From positions 1 through 64,000 of the forward strand of contig JAPVLO010001822.1 of NCBI GenBank assembly GCA_027257055.1: a stretch of 64,000 nt of DNA, given 5' to 3'. The notes under the pieces were generated by a model. The model made no database searches. It was not told the origin of the DNA and saw nothing but the letters and a program-made list of their open reading frames with translations. Shown piece after piece: positions 35,758-48,554 of this stretch (position 1 is its first letter; each line of letters opens with the position of its first letter). The position numbers and the translations under genes are program-made. This stretch comes from Cephalopachus bancanus. Its lineage: Eukaryota; Chordata; Mammalia; Primates; Tarsiidae.

Positions 35758-36999
35758 GAAGACCATAAGCTTTTACCTCTGACTCAGTTTTACCATTAGC
35801 ACAAGCAGGAATGAAAACTCAAAGCAGAGTCGTACATGAGCTATTTCTTTGTTGAAGAAGTGTCCCAACATAGAAACAATCTGCAAAGTCCTGGAGATAT
35901 TTTTTCTCTTTCTTTTTTGTTGACTCTAGGCATTAAAACAATTCTTTTTCTAACTCCTAGCTGAAAACTAAGCTAAAGGAATAAAAACTGCTATGATGAC
36001 ACATGATAAAAAATTATCTTTAAAAAAAAATAAACTTTCCCCTGGGGGATTCAAGATGGCAACCATGGAGCAGCAGACCAGTCCCTCTGTCACTGAGCCA
36101 AGCAGATAATAGGGTCCCAGGTGTCAATAAGCAGAGTTTTGAACAGTTTTGGATGGGTGAAGCATTCTGCACCCAGCAAAGGTCTCTTTGAATACACAGA
36201 GACCAGAAAGTGATGACAGACACTGGAATCTGGGCACCCCACCCCACACTCTGTACCAGGATCACATAGGAACTGAAACCCTGCCCTGCAAACAAGAGGG
36301 AATAAGTAATCCTGACATACTTTGGGTTGGTTCCCCTCCTCCCAGCTGCAAACAAGTCATTGGTCCCATGCAAGAGGAGTACTGACCAGGGCACAGCAGC
36401 AGGCAACTGGAACCCGAGTGAAGCAGAGAACAAACCCATGTTCAGACAACCTCCAAAAGCATGCCTTCTGCTAGCAGAGCCCCCCTGCTGGCTCCCAGGC
36501 TGGGAAAGCTCACTGCAGATTAAACTCGGCTGATGCCCCCCAAAAAACAAGCGATCAACACCTCTACAAGACCAGAAAATACAAGTTCTGCATGTCCAAA
36601 GGGTGGATTCCTCCATGTCGGGGAACTCACACTTTTTCAAGGACTGAGTGTGGACCTGCACAGAGAGGGAGACACACAAAAGATACCTGAGGACCTTCCT
36701 GGTTAGAAGGACTCTGGGCTGTAAACCACAGACAGCAGATGGGGGCTCCCATCCCTCCACCTGTTCTCCACAGAGTACTTACAACAGGGCCTGAAAAGTA
36801 ACACGACCAGATTAATAGCAAGAGAGAAAATCTGCAGCAGAAAAGTCTGTCACAGGGTGGAGCATAGAGCAGAAGTGTGTCTTTGAATCTCCTGAGTGAC
36901 CTATATTGAATGACAGAAAGGATCCTAGAACAGAGGGTCATTGACTGACTTCAGAGCAACAAAACCAAAGAAGAAAGACATACAAGGAAGTGAGGCTTA

Positions 37000-37990
37000 T
37001 CACAAATGAGGAAAAATCAACAGCAACAACAAAAATAGACAATCCTCAGTCTTGAAGCGACAGTGCCCCCAAAAAGCACCTATCAGATCACAAACAATAG
37101 AAACCCCCAGAATGCCTGCCCCAGAGGACAGCCACTTTAAAACAGAAATTGGGGAGCTAAAATGAATAAAGATAACCACAATAAAATAGAAGCAAAATGC
37201 AACAAAGTTGTACAAGAAGTAAAAGCAGAGGTGATCAATTTCAGAAAGGCCCACTCTGATATAATGGAAATGAAGAATTTCACCTGGAAATTAAAAACAC
37301 AGTAACTAGCATAGAGAGCACGATCAGTCAGGCAGAGAAAAGAATCCCAGAGCTTGAAGACCAAAATGTGGAACTAACCCTGTCTGTCAAAAAAATAGAA
37401 AAAAGACTTCTAAAAAATGAGCAAAGCATCCAAGAGATGTGGGACTATGTCAAGAAGCCAAATCTATAGCTGATTAATATCCCTGAAGCAGAAAGAGAAA
37501 CTGAGAACACCATGAAACAAGAATTCCATAAGGTCAGCCAAGAAAACATCACATATTCACTAGAAAAGTGACCATTCAAGCACAAGAAATTCCAAGAACT
37601 TCCAATGATATCACATGAGAAGATCATCACCAAAACAAATAGTAATCAGCCTCCACAAAGTAAGCATGAAACAAAATATCCTAAACATGTCAAGAGAGAA
37701 AGGTCAGACCATCTACCAAAGAGACCCATCAGAATTGCTCCAGACTTATCTGCAGAAACATTACAAGCAAAAAGGAACTGAAGTCCCATTTTTTACTTTC
37801 TTAAAAGTAAGCAACTCCAGCCAAGAATTTTCTACCCCACCAAGCTAAGCTTCATGAGTGATGGAGAATTAAAATCCTTCTCAGACATCCAATTCCTAAG
37901 AGGACATGCTGCCTCCAGTCCTGCCCTCCAAGAAACGCTTAGGAAGGTGTTGAACAAAGAAAAAAAAACAAATGAACAGTCATACCCATA
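37000..37990 (+). pseudogene. L1 ORF1 pseudogene (5.9 kb copy)
   Basis: Decayed ORF1. A coiled-coil part around 37240-37440 in broken frames (readable pieces: ISQAEKRIPELEDQNVEL, then KKIEKRLLKNEQSIQEM) is followed by the RNA-binding core and C-terminal domain to about 37960. A TAG follows KKPNL near 37466. The order of parts is as in the L1 family, but no long open frame remains. Confidence 0.7.
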
Positions 37991-38109
37991 ACAAAAGTAT
38001 AGGAAAGCACAGAGCATATAGAGCACTCACAAAAAAATAAAAATACACACATATATAAATACAAAAGTAAAAAGGAAACAAAGCAAGCCCCTAAGACCTA
38101 TGACATGGA

Positions 38110-40333
38110 TAAATGCTCACATTTCAATAATTATTTTGGACCTGAATAGACTGAATGAACAAAAGAGGCATAGAGTGGAAAACTGGATAAAGAAGCATGA
38201 TCTAACAGTTTGCTGACTCCAGGAAACTCATCTCACTGCAAAGGACACCCACAGGCTCAAAGTTAAAGGCTGGAAAATGATCTTTCAGGCAAATGGTAAA
38301 TATAACAAAGCAGGAGTCGCTATTCTAATATCAGACAAAGCAGATCTCAAATCAACAAAAGTTAAAATGGACACAGAAGTAAACTATATTATGATAAATT
38401 ATCAACCCATCATCAGGAAACACTCATATGCACCCAACACAGGAGCATTGTTGTTATAAAACAACTACTAAATAAACTAAGAGAGGACAGTGACACACAC
38501 AATCTTACTTGGAGATCTCAATACCCACCTAACAGCCATAGATGGATCATTGAGGCAAAAAACCAACAAGAAGATCCCAAACCTTAACTTGACACTTGAT
38601 CAAATGGACTAAATAGACATCTACAGAACACTCCATCAAACACTCGCATAGTATACATTCTACTCATCAGCACGTGGAACATACTCCAAGATCAATCACA
38701 TTCAGGGACATAAATCAAGCATGAACAAATGTCAAAAAATCAAAATAAAACCATGCATCTTCTCAGATCACAGTGGAATAAAATAAATATCCCCAACAAT
38801 GTAATCCGCCAAAACACACAAAGACATGGACATCAAACAACTTGCTGCTGAACAATGGCTGAATCAATACAGAAATGAAGAAAAATAAAGATTCCTAGAA
38901 ACAAACAAAAACAAAGACATATCAGAATCTCTGAGATGTCATGGAAACAATGTTGAGAGGAAAATTCATAGCACTACACACACATCAAGAAGATAGAAAG
39001 ATCACAAGTAAATAGCCTAACCTAAGGGAGCTGGAAAGGCAAGATCATCTAAATCCTAATTGCAGTAGAAAGATTCAGATTACTAAGATAAAGTCACAAT
39101 TGCAAGATATAGAAGACAAAAATATCATAGAAAGGATGAACAAAACAAAAAGCTGGTTCTCTGAAAGGATAAATAAGATTGACAGACCCCTGGCCATATT
39201 CACTAAAAGAGAGAGAGAGAGAGAGAAAGTCTAAATAAACACAATTAAAAATGAAAAACAAGTCACAACTGACCCTTAAGAAATTGAAAAGATTGTCAGA
39301 GATTACTGTGAACATCCATATGCAAATAAACTAGAAAATCTAAAGAAAATGGAGGACTTTTTGACATCACACAACTTCCTAAGGTTGAAACAAGAAAAAA
39401 TTGAAAATCTTAACACACCAATAACAATCCAGAAAATTGACTCGGTCATAAGAAACATCCCCACCAAAAAAGGTCCTGGACCAAATGGCTTCCCAGTTGA
39501 ATTCTACAAGACATACAAGGAGAAGCTGACACCAACCTTATTGAAAGTATTTCAGGCAATCAAGAACAATGGAATTCTCTTCAACTCATTTTATGACGCT
39601 AACATCAAAATGACACCCAAACCTGGCAAAGTCCTAACAAGGAAAGAGAGTTACAGGCCAATCTCTCTGATGAACATAGATGCAAAAATTCTCAACAAGA
39701 TTCTAGCAAATCATGTTCAACCACACATCTCAAGGATCACCCAACATGACCAAGTGGACTTCATTCCTGGGATGTAGGTCTGATGCAACATTCACAAGAC
39801 CATACATGTAATTCAGCACATCAACAGATGTAAAATCAAGAGCACCTTATTATATCATTAGATGCAGAAAAAGTATTTGACAAAATCCAGCATCCCTTCT
39901 TGTTAAAAACTCTCAGACACCTAGACATAGAAATAGCATTCCTCAAAACAATAAGAGCCATCTGTGATAAGTCCACAGCCAAACTTTTTTTCAATGGGCC
40001 GTAGCTGGAAGCATTTCCCCAAGAATTGAAACAAGACAAGGATGCCCAGTCTCACCCCTACTATTTAACATAGTTCTGGAAGTCTTAACCAGCTTGATCA
40101 AGCAAGAGAAGAAAATCAGGAGTTTCCAAACAGAAAAAGAGGATGCTAAGCTATCCCTCTTTGTGGACGATATGATTCTATACCTTGAAAATCCTAGGGA
40201 GTATGTCAAAAGCCTCCTCTCATGGATAAACAACATTGGAAAAGTCTTGGGCTACAAAATTAGTATGCATTTCTGTACACCAGTATCAAGCAGGCAAGCA
40301 ATCAAATAAAAAACACACTCCCATTCACAATAG

Positions 40334-40381
<48 letters not shown>

Positions 40382-41720
40382 TGAAATACTTCGGCATCCA
40401 ACTAACCAGAGAAGTGGAAGACCTCTACAATGAGAACTACAAAACACTGCTCAAAGAAATCAAGGATGTCACAAACAAATGGAAAAATATCCCATGTTCA
40501 TGGATTGAAAGAGTTGTCCATCCTACCAAAGGCAAACTACAGATTCAATGCAATACCCATCAAATTACAAATGCCATTTTGTCACAGATCTAAAAGCAAT
40601 ACAAAAATTCATATGGAAACAAAAAAGAACATGAATAATCAAAACAATCCCCAGCAAAAGAACAAAGTGGAAAGTATCACACTTCCAGACTTTAAACTTT
40701 ATTAGAAGGCTCCAGTAACCAAGATGGCAAGGTTTTGTTACATGGATAGTCACATAGGCCAATGGAACAGGACAGAGCTTCTGGAAGCAAAAACACAGTC
40801 TCTTCACCAATTCATCTTTGATAAAGACATCAATGACAATTATTGTGGAAAGGAGACCATATTTAGCAAGTGGTATAGGAAAACTGACTAACCACATGCA
40901 GAAGAATGAACTAGACCCATAGCTATCACCATATATAAAAATCAACTCAAATTGAAAAGGTCTTGCACAGCAAAAGAAACCATCAAGACAGTAAAGAGAC
41001 AGCCCACAACATGGGGGAAAATAGGAAAATTATGCATCTAGCAAAGGTCTATCATACAGGATCTACAAGGACCTCAAACAAAGTGAAAAGAAAAAGACAA
41101 CACTGTTAAAAAGTGGGAAAAGAATGTGAACAGACACGTCTCAAAAGATTACATTCAAGCAGCCAGCAGACACATGAAAAACTCGTCAGTCTCACTAATC
41201 ATCAGAGAAATGCAAACCAAAACTACAATAAGATATCACCTAACTCTGGTAAGAGTGGCTATCATTAAGAAGCCAAAAAACAATAAGTGTTGGTGTGGAG
41301 AAAAGGGATTGCTTCTACACTGTTGGTGTGAATATAAGCTAGTTCAATCTCTATGGAAATTGGTGTGGTGATTCATAAGAGAACTAAAAAATGATCTTCC
41401 TTATGATCCAGCAATCCCTCTCCTTGGAAAAACCTGTAGGAACATAAATCACTCTACAAAAGACTCTTGCACATGCATGTTTATTGCTGTACTATTCACA
41501 ATTCCTAAATATGGAACCGGCCCTGCTACCCATAGAAAATGGACCGGATAAAGAAAATGTGGTACATATACATGATGGAATATTATGCAGTCACAAAGAA
41601 GAACAAAATCATGGACTTCACAGCAACTTGGATGGAGTTGAAAACCATCGTACTAAATGAACTATCACAGAAACAAAGAACTGAATACTGCATGTTCTCA
41701 CTCATAAGTGGGCCCTGAAC
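38110..41720 (+). pseudogene. L1 ORF2 pseudogene (5.9 kb copy)
   Basis: Decayed ORF2. Endonuclease remnants lie over 38.1-38.6 kb, and open pieces at 39349-39777 hold the start of the reverse transcriptase (KKGPGPNGFPVEFYK, NKILANHVQPHISR). The catalytic box is FVDD at 40160-40171, followed by [15 protein letters not shown] microsatellite (40337-40379) has expanded inside the gene. The C-terminus ends near 41.7 kb. It is broken by several stops and frameshifts. Confidence 0.85.
40337..40379 (+). repeat. (CA)n microsatellite in L1 ORF2
   Basis: About 43 nt of CA repeats, located where the related L1 at 8.97 kb has a short 'cacaaaaaaa' run. It therefore probably arose by expansion within the element after insertion. 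Confidence 0.97.
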
Positions 41721-41984
41721 ACTAGTTACATTAGCACCAGGGTGGGATTGCAGTTGCCAGACACTGCTAGGGGAGAGAGGAGGTAAGGAGGGTGAGGGAC
41801 ACGTGACAACAGAAAGGGTACCTGGTCCACTTCATGGGGAGTTAGGGCCAGTTAGAAGCCTAAACTTCACCTACATGCAGCCTACTTATGTAGTTAATCC
41901 TCACTTGCACCCTACAACTCTATAATTAATTAATTTTAAAAGTTTATCAGAATAATCACTAAACATGAACAACTATAACTCATA

Positions 41985-43335
41985 ACAACAAGAAAAACCC
42001 CAGGGAAAGTGAAGAATCTGATTTCCAAATTTACCACATCAAAATAATGAATATGTTCAGTTTTTAGTAACAAAAAATATGAAGCTAGAGAGAAACAAAA
42101 AAGTATGACACATTCACAAGGGAAACATAATAAATGAACATAGACTGCCCATGAGGAAGTACAGACATTGGATTTAGTAGAAGAAAACTTTAAAACAACT
42201 GTCTTCAGTATGCTCAAATAACTACCGTGAACCATGCAGGAAAAAACTAAAGAAGTCAGGAGAAGGATGATGCAACAAATAAATAATATCAATGGAGAGG
42301 TAGAAATTATAAAAGGACCTGATAGAAAATCTTGAGCTAAAATGCCCAATAACTGAAATAAAAAATACCCCTGAGGAATTCAAAAGTAGGTTTAATGGAC
42401 AAAAAAATAGTCAGAATCACATAAAGATCATCAACTGAAATGTTTCATTATGAGAAACACAAGGAAAGAAATGTTTGGCAATTCTTCAATAAGTTAAGCA
42501 TAGTGTTACCATAGGATCCAACAATTCCACTTATAGTACACTGAAAAAAAAACAGTTATGTGTACCTGAATGCTCATAGCAGCAGCAGCATCAACAATAG
42601 CCAACAGGTGGTATCAACCCAAATGTCCTTCAACTGATGAAAAGATAAACAAATAGTAGTCTATCCATACAATGAAATATTATTTAGCCATTGGAAAGAA
42701 TGACGTTCTGGGCTGGGCTCGGTGACTCAGCCTGTAACCTCAGAACTTTGGGAGGCCAAGGCAAGTAGAGTGCCTGAGCTTGAGGGTTCAAGGCCAACCC
42801 AGGCAACTTGACAAGACCTCGTCTCTACAATAAATCAAAAATTAGCCAGGCATGGTAGTGCACACCTGTAGTTCTGGCTACTTGGAAGGCTGAACTGGAA
42901 GGATGGCCAGAGCCCATCAGGTCGATGCTAGGGTGGCCGTGAACATGCCACTGCACTCCAGCCTAGGTGACAGAGTGAGACTCCAACTCCAAAAAAAAAA
43001 GAATGAAGTTCTGATACCTGCTACCACATGGATGAACCTTGAACACATTATGCTAACTGAAATAAGCAAGACACAAAGGACAAATATTGCAAGATTCCAT
43101 TTATACAAAATATCCAGAATAGGCAAATTCATAGAAATGAGAAGAGGTTACCAGGCACTGGAGCAAGAAAGAATGGGAAGTTATCACTTAATGAATACAA
43201 AGATTTTGTTTAAGGTGATGACAATGTCTGGTGGTGAGAGTTACACAACATTATGACATGATTCCATGGAGTATATACTTAGAAATATTAAAATGTGAAA
43301 TTTTATATTTTGTATATTTTATTATAAAAAAGGCC
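41985..43335 (+). mobile_element. Old L1M remnant with nested Alu
   Basis: The first part (to about 42420) resembles L1M ORF1 ('gaaattataaaaggacct', 'caataactgaaataaaaaat'). The next, from about 42440, is the ORF2 end ('aatgtccttcaactgatgaa', 'aatgaaatattatttagcc'). After the Alu the 3' end follows ('atggatgaaccttgaacaca', 'ttacacaacattatgacatg'). The two parts are joined by an internal deletion or come from two copies. Confidence 0.7.
42711..43000 (+). mobile_element. Alu in L1M
   Basis: A dimeric Alu of the local young type starting 'ggctgggctcggtgactcag'. Target duplication GAATGACGTTCTG (42698-42710) and GAATGAAGTTCTG (43001-43013), one mismatch. Confidence 0.93.
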
Positions 43336-45299
43336 TAGGAATATATGGCAGAGTTATAAAATTCTCTTTCACTCACTTCATATTTTAAAGAAGTCATATT
43401 CTAGCTTGTTATATTAGAAAGAAAACAGGAAAAATCTTGGGGAATTTTGAAAGAGATACAGTCATCTTCTCCTAAAATGCAAAGTATAGGAAGGTTCTAC
43501 ATGTTATCAGAAGATAACAGCCTGACGCTCAGCTTTCATTACTTCCTCCTTCTGGTTTGTGTTCCTGTGCTACAGAGAATGATAATTGGGAAAGCATATT
43601 CCCCAGTTTTATTATAACCTAGAGTTTCAGATGTGATTACTGGAGTATTGTTTAGATGTACACATGATAGATTCAGGAGTCAAAAGTGAAGCAATTCCAT
43701 GTCCCATCCATTCTTCAAATCATATTTGGTGAGGCACTGGGTTTTTGGAAAGACTGGAGGCAATTTCATTGTCAGCAGTTTTAAAAGAAGTGAGGTATAT
43801 ATGCTTTGTTCAATAAGTACACATCTACCAGCAACCGTGATCAGGCGATGACAAGAACTTCATACCGCCTAGATTGCAGAAACTGTATTGTATTCGTGGA
43901 ATCAGCAATTTCAGTGGAGTCTTCTTGACTTCCCCCACCTTCCTGGTGATAACAGAAATATCAACTTTCTTAGCTGGCCCATTTTACAATGTTCTTCAGA
44001 GTCATTCCCTATCATTGAAACCCATACCAGCAGCTATATGACAATTTTGTGAGGACATGTTTACAAAGGTTCCGCTCCAAATACTGTAAAGAGGTGTCTG
44101 TTTAAAGAAATTAACCTATGCAGGTAGCTATTTGGTGCAATAATGGATTGTGAGAAATATATCTTTCGAGAAAAGAATATAAGAATTGATATTTTAATTT
44201 GCTAAATTTGAGAGCCATCCTTGCATTGGATAATGGTAGCCTATAGCTAGGAGTAGAAAATCTGTTTCATAATGTATCACCTGCAGTCACCTATTGGAGG
44301 TAAGACTTTAGCAGACTTGTGTGACTAATGGTGTTGTTGAAAACAAAATTCAAGAAATATGAAGTATCCCAGAGATTGCACTTGAGAGCTTTATATAAGT
44401 AAAATGAAAATCTAGTGATGTTATTAATATATTTTCAAGTTAAAGAACCATCAAGTAAACAGGCCATATCCACAAGTGAATGAATCAATCTCTGATCTCT
44501 CAAAAGTGCATCCATCTCTAAAGTGGGTATGGATCAAAAAGACTTCACAGACTCCTAAAATTCAAGGTAGTTTTTGAAAGACGCATTTTAGAAAAATAAT
44601 GGATACAACTGGGATGATGTGGTGAATCAAAATACTCTGTTTCACCAAAGTATAAACAGGTTTCAGAGTTAGCCTAGGAATCTCATCTTGACCTATCTGA
44701 TGAGGCATATAGAAATTTGTCTAGAAAGGTCCTATAATGTCTTAGCCTAATATATATTCACCTTGAAGGAGGACGCCAACTCTTCTAAGACCCCACCTCT
44801 CCTTATTCTCATTGCCTCCAGATCAAGATCTAAAGTCAGATCCCAGGGTACCATAGAGAGACAAATTAAAGTCTGAATAAAAAGAAAGTTGAGGTATAAA
44901 AATAATTGTGAGGTTTTTCTAACTTTATTACAAAAACTTGGGGAATATGTATGAGAATAAAGTTTACTGATCTTATTCCATGGTGTAAAAAAAAAGGAAT
45001 TGAGTTAACCAAATATATTCATGAGAAATAGTATTAGAAACCTGGGTCCATGTGCCATCTAAGCAAATGAGCTTACTTAAATATTTTTCTCAGTTAGCTG
45101 AAGTTTAGTTTCAATAGTAGTCTGTTCTAAAAATTTAGTGTCGTAACTACCTTATCATATAGTATAGCAAAGAATCAAACCTACAAGCAAACAGGAATGC
45201 TGTGGTACATTTATCATTTGTTTTTTTTTAAAAAATCACTCACTGACCAATTATCCCCCAATGTGTGTTCAAAGGTCATCACATTCTCCAAAATTTTGC
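43336..45299. other. Intergenic DNA, nothing recognised
   Basis: About 2 kb of AT-rich sequence without an open frame of note or a repeat I can name. It lies in the position that precedes the duplicated OR flank and may be part of that unit, but I could not align it to 15-17 kb by eye. Confidence 0.45.
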
Positions 45300-45905
45300 T
45301 AAATACATTTGTAAGGAGTGCAACAACTTCTTTGGAAAGCTCTGTAACGGTTTTCCATGAATGATAGAGCTAACATGAAAGACACTGAAATTGAAATGGG
45401 TGTCTCCCGAGTTCAGAGGGAATTGTGGCATTCTGTACTGGCAAAGATCATGTGGAAATGACTAAAGCATCCAAAGCGTGGCATTCATGGTTAATGTAAT
45501 AGAAAGCAGGGCCAGTTTGTTCAGCTAAATAGATTAAACACTAGGATCTTTGGAAAAGGCAATTTTCATAATATTTCAATGAATGAAAAATATGGTGAGC
45601 CTATCAAAGAGTCATCAATCTGTATAATGCTAAAAACTCTAGATCTGATGGGCAAAGGTTTGACTTGAGTCAAAAAAAGTCACAAGTTCTCACTTGATAC
45701 TCAGACCTGAGTCTTCAGTGACCCAGATCCTCAAATGAGATGGCCAGATACGCTTGAAAATGGGCTACAAAATGGTCACCAATTTATACTCTACATTTTC
45801 CTCCTAACCTTACCCAAAGGCAGTGGTGTGAAGAGCTGCCTCACAATGTCTCATGAGGTCCAATTTTGCACATCTCATCCCACTTCTTGTTTAATGATGT
45901 CTCGG
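45300..45905 (+). other. Duplicated OR flank, copy 2
   Basis: Collinear counterpart of 17440-18240. The strongest block is around 45800-45890. The order of blocks relative to the OR is the same as in copy 1. 45906-46560 contains no identified element apart from T- and A-rich stretches. Confidence 0.8.
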
Positions 45906-46559
45906 CGTTTGATAGCAATGGTCATAGAAAGTGTAGCACAGAAATTGGCAAACATTAGAAATAAACACTTTTTCTTTTTTCTCTTCTTTCTCAGTATCTC
46001 TTACTCTATGTCTTTATTTATTCCCCATCTTCATTGTTCCTTTGTTTATTCCTTCCTCCCTTTTATTCATCCTTCCTTTTTTTTTAAGTGAGAACTAATT
46101 GAGAACTACTTAAACATTTACCAAATTGCTGGGGCTCAAATGATCTATGGATTTTTAACTGGAAAAGTGTGCACTGGGTAAAAGGAAAAACAGAAAAAAA
46201 AATTTTAATTGGGCATTGGCTCTGCACTAACATTAATACAAAATTCTTACCAGAGTGGTGGCTTCACAGTGAGTAGTGTAGGTCCACAAATACATCCTTT
46301 TATTTATTCTTAAGTTCTGGGGTGCTTAGTTAAAGAAAAAAAAGTTTACAATTGACAAACTATCCACACTTCTTTTATGATCTGAAACTGAGGGGCTCTT
46401 AAGGGACTAACTGCTAATGAATATGTACTGAGAGTGTGGTTTTGCCTATCAGAACATTATTGGAAAAGCAAAAATGCATGCCTAGGAGAAATCACAGAGA
46501 TCAATGACAAAGTAATTGTTTCAAAGATGAGGGATTGTGGTTTCTATTATATCTCCACC

Positions 46560-47091
46560 TAATTTATGTTTTCTATTGTGCAGAAGAAAATTAGATTATC
46601 AAGACCAAGCATGAATCATAGTAGGCTTAGTTAGATGATGACATCATTTCCACGTTACCTTATTCTGAAGTAGATAACACAAATCTTTGCCCCGGTATAC
46701 AGTCTTTGGTATGACTATTAATTTTTTTTACTAATGCAAATATCTGAGAAGCAGTTGCTTTCATTTGACAGGGGCGGAAAAACACTTTCATTCCTCTGGT
46801 CTTTTTCTATAATTGGATAAGAAATTACCTGAATTACCTGTACTAAACATTTTACTGTATGCATAGAACACAAGCAGAAAGGTCAAAAATTTTAAGGAAA
46901 TACTGAAGAAACAGTTATTTATAATGCATCTTAAAAATGAAGAAATTAAATGATATAAATAAGACAAATGCATATTATCTTGCTACAAACTGAAAAAAGT
47001 ATAATGATTTAGTCTCTCAAGTGCTTTGAGTTCTCTTATTAATGAACAACTTTTAAATCTTGAAACAAAGGCTCCTGTACACAGAAAATAT
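46560..47091 (+). other. Downstream flank of OR copy 2, duplicated
   Basis: Counterpart of 19437-20098 by short shared blocks (a 'gcagaagaaaat.aga' block near 46580 and 'ttctgaagtagataacacaa' near 46662). No gene. Confidence 0.55.
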
Positions 47092-47999
47092 TCATTTTCT
47101 GAACAGTTTTTTCAGGGCATGCTTTATGTCCTTGTTTCTAAGACTATAAAAGGGTTCAGCATGGGTGTTACCACAGTGTATGTCATTGAGGCTATGGCAC
47201 GTGCCTTGGAGTTTTGGGTAGCAGTAGAACTAAAATACACCCCAAGGCCTGTACCACAGAACAAGAAAACAAATGAAACATGAGACCCACAAGTGAAAAA
47301 TGCTTTATACTTGCCTCCAGTTGACAAGATTCCTAAAATGGATGTCACTATTTTAGAGTAAGAAAAAGGATACCAGTGAGTGAAATAAAACCCAAAAGCC
47401 CTGTTGCAAAATTCTTCACTAGGTCATTGAGAAGGTGTCAGAACAAGCAAGGGGGATCACCTGATTAAGTTCACAGAAAAAGTGAAGGATTTCCAGCTCT
47501 GTACAAAAAGACAGTCACAAAACCATCAAACCCTGTGACAAAGACTCCAGCACACTCAATAACCAGGTTACCAAAAGCAGGATACCACAGTACTTGGGGT
47601 TCATATTGATCCTGTAATGCAGTGGGTGACAGATGGCCACAAACCGATCATAGGCCATCATTGTCAAGAGGAAGTTGTCTAATCCTCCAAAAAGCATGAA
47701 AAAATACATCTGCCTGAGGCAGTCTTCAAAGGTTATGAATTTTCTCTGCATCTGCATGTTTAAAAGCATTTTGAGAATGGTTGTGGAGGTTAGACAGATA
47801 TCTGAAAAGGACAGGTTGGAGAGAAATAAGTACATGAGAATGTGAAGATGGTAACAACCACAATTATGAGTGAGTTCCCAATGAAGGTGACTAGATACAT
47901 CGATAGGAACATTCAAAAGAGCAGTGACTGCAGCTCTGCCTCTTCTGAGAGTCCCAAGAGAATAAATTCTGAAACACAGGTTTGATTTCTTGGTTCCAT
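47092..47999 (-). pseudogene. Olfactory receptor pseudogene, family 7-like, heavily damaged
   Basis: A paralogue of the OR at 20.1 kb. The start is ATG at 47999 ([16 protein letters not shown]). Lesions seen, 5' to 3': an in-frame TGA at 47913-47915 just before FLSMYLV; a frameshift near 47850, ahead of TM2; a TGA at 47515-47517 where the paralogue has an Arg codon (CGA to TGA, the usual CpG decay); at least one frameshift between 47.35 and 47.5 kb; and a missing base after PMLNPFI near the end, which shifts the C-terminus. Retained motifs are [39 protein letters not shown] and PMLNPFI. The original stop would be TGA at 47092-47094. It cannot give a receptor. Confidence 0.92.
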
Positions 48000-48082
48000 G
48001 TACTGATGAAACTGCTGGAATAGAAACAAGAACTAATTTAGTTACAAACACTGATTAAGAACGTAACACATGGTCAGCCCAG

Positions 48083-48440
48083 TTCGTGCAGAAAAAGCAT
48101 TTGACAAAATTTAGGATCCCTATCATGATCAAAAGCACTCAACAAAGTAGGAATAGAAGGAAACCTCCTCAACATGATAAAGGCTGTGGGTTTAAAAAAC
48201 AAAACAAAACACTACAAACATCATGGTGGTGAAAGATGAAAGTTTTCTATAAGACGAGGAAGAAAAGAATGCCTGCTTTCACAAATTATATCCAATATTA
48301 TATTCTCTGGCAAGTTCAAGCCAGAGAAATTAGACAAGAAAGAAATAATAAAAGATATCTAAATTGGCAAGGAAAAATTAAAATTATATCTGTTCACTGA
48401 GGGCATGATCTTACGTGCAGCAAACCATAAAGACAACATA
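48083..48440 (+). repeat. L1M ORF2 fragment
   Basis: The start reads like the reverse transcriptase part of ORF2 ('gcagaaaaagcatttgacaa' then AAATT). Further along are 'aagccagagaaattagacaa' and 'gaaataataaaagatatcta'. Many stops. Confidence 0.75.
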
Positions 48441-48554
48441 GCAAAAACTATACAGAGTGATGATGCCAATTTTATAGTTATTGAATTAATTAAATGAAAT
48501 TACAAATAGAAAACATCCTCATATAACTTGCATTAATCAGCAAATTTTTGATAC

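Larger units (their letters stand above)
36036..41937 (+). mobile_element. LINE-1 with intact 5' end (5.9 kb), inactivated
   Basis: Begins 'ctgggggattcaagatggc', the typical start of a primate L1 5' UTR, so it is not 5' truncated. A GC-richer 5' UTR (36036-37010) is followed by ORF1 remains, ORF2 remains and a 3' UTR that ends 'ctctataattaattaatttt' near 41937. Many stops and shifts make it immobile. It is the longest mobile element in the window. Confidence 0.88.

Noticed and set aside
36020..36760. 246-codon frame taken as a gene
   Set aside because: It starts with GTG and lies antisense in an L1 5' UTR. Kept only as a low-interest finding in its ATG-started form.
35633..40379. CRISPR-like or satellite array from short repeats
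   Set aside because: The repeats are GA and CA microsatellites without spacers, in eukaryotic DNA.
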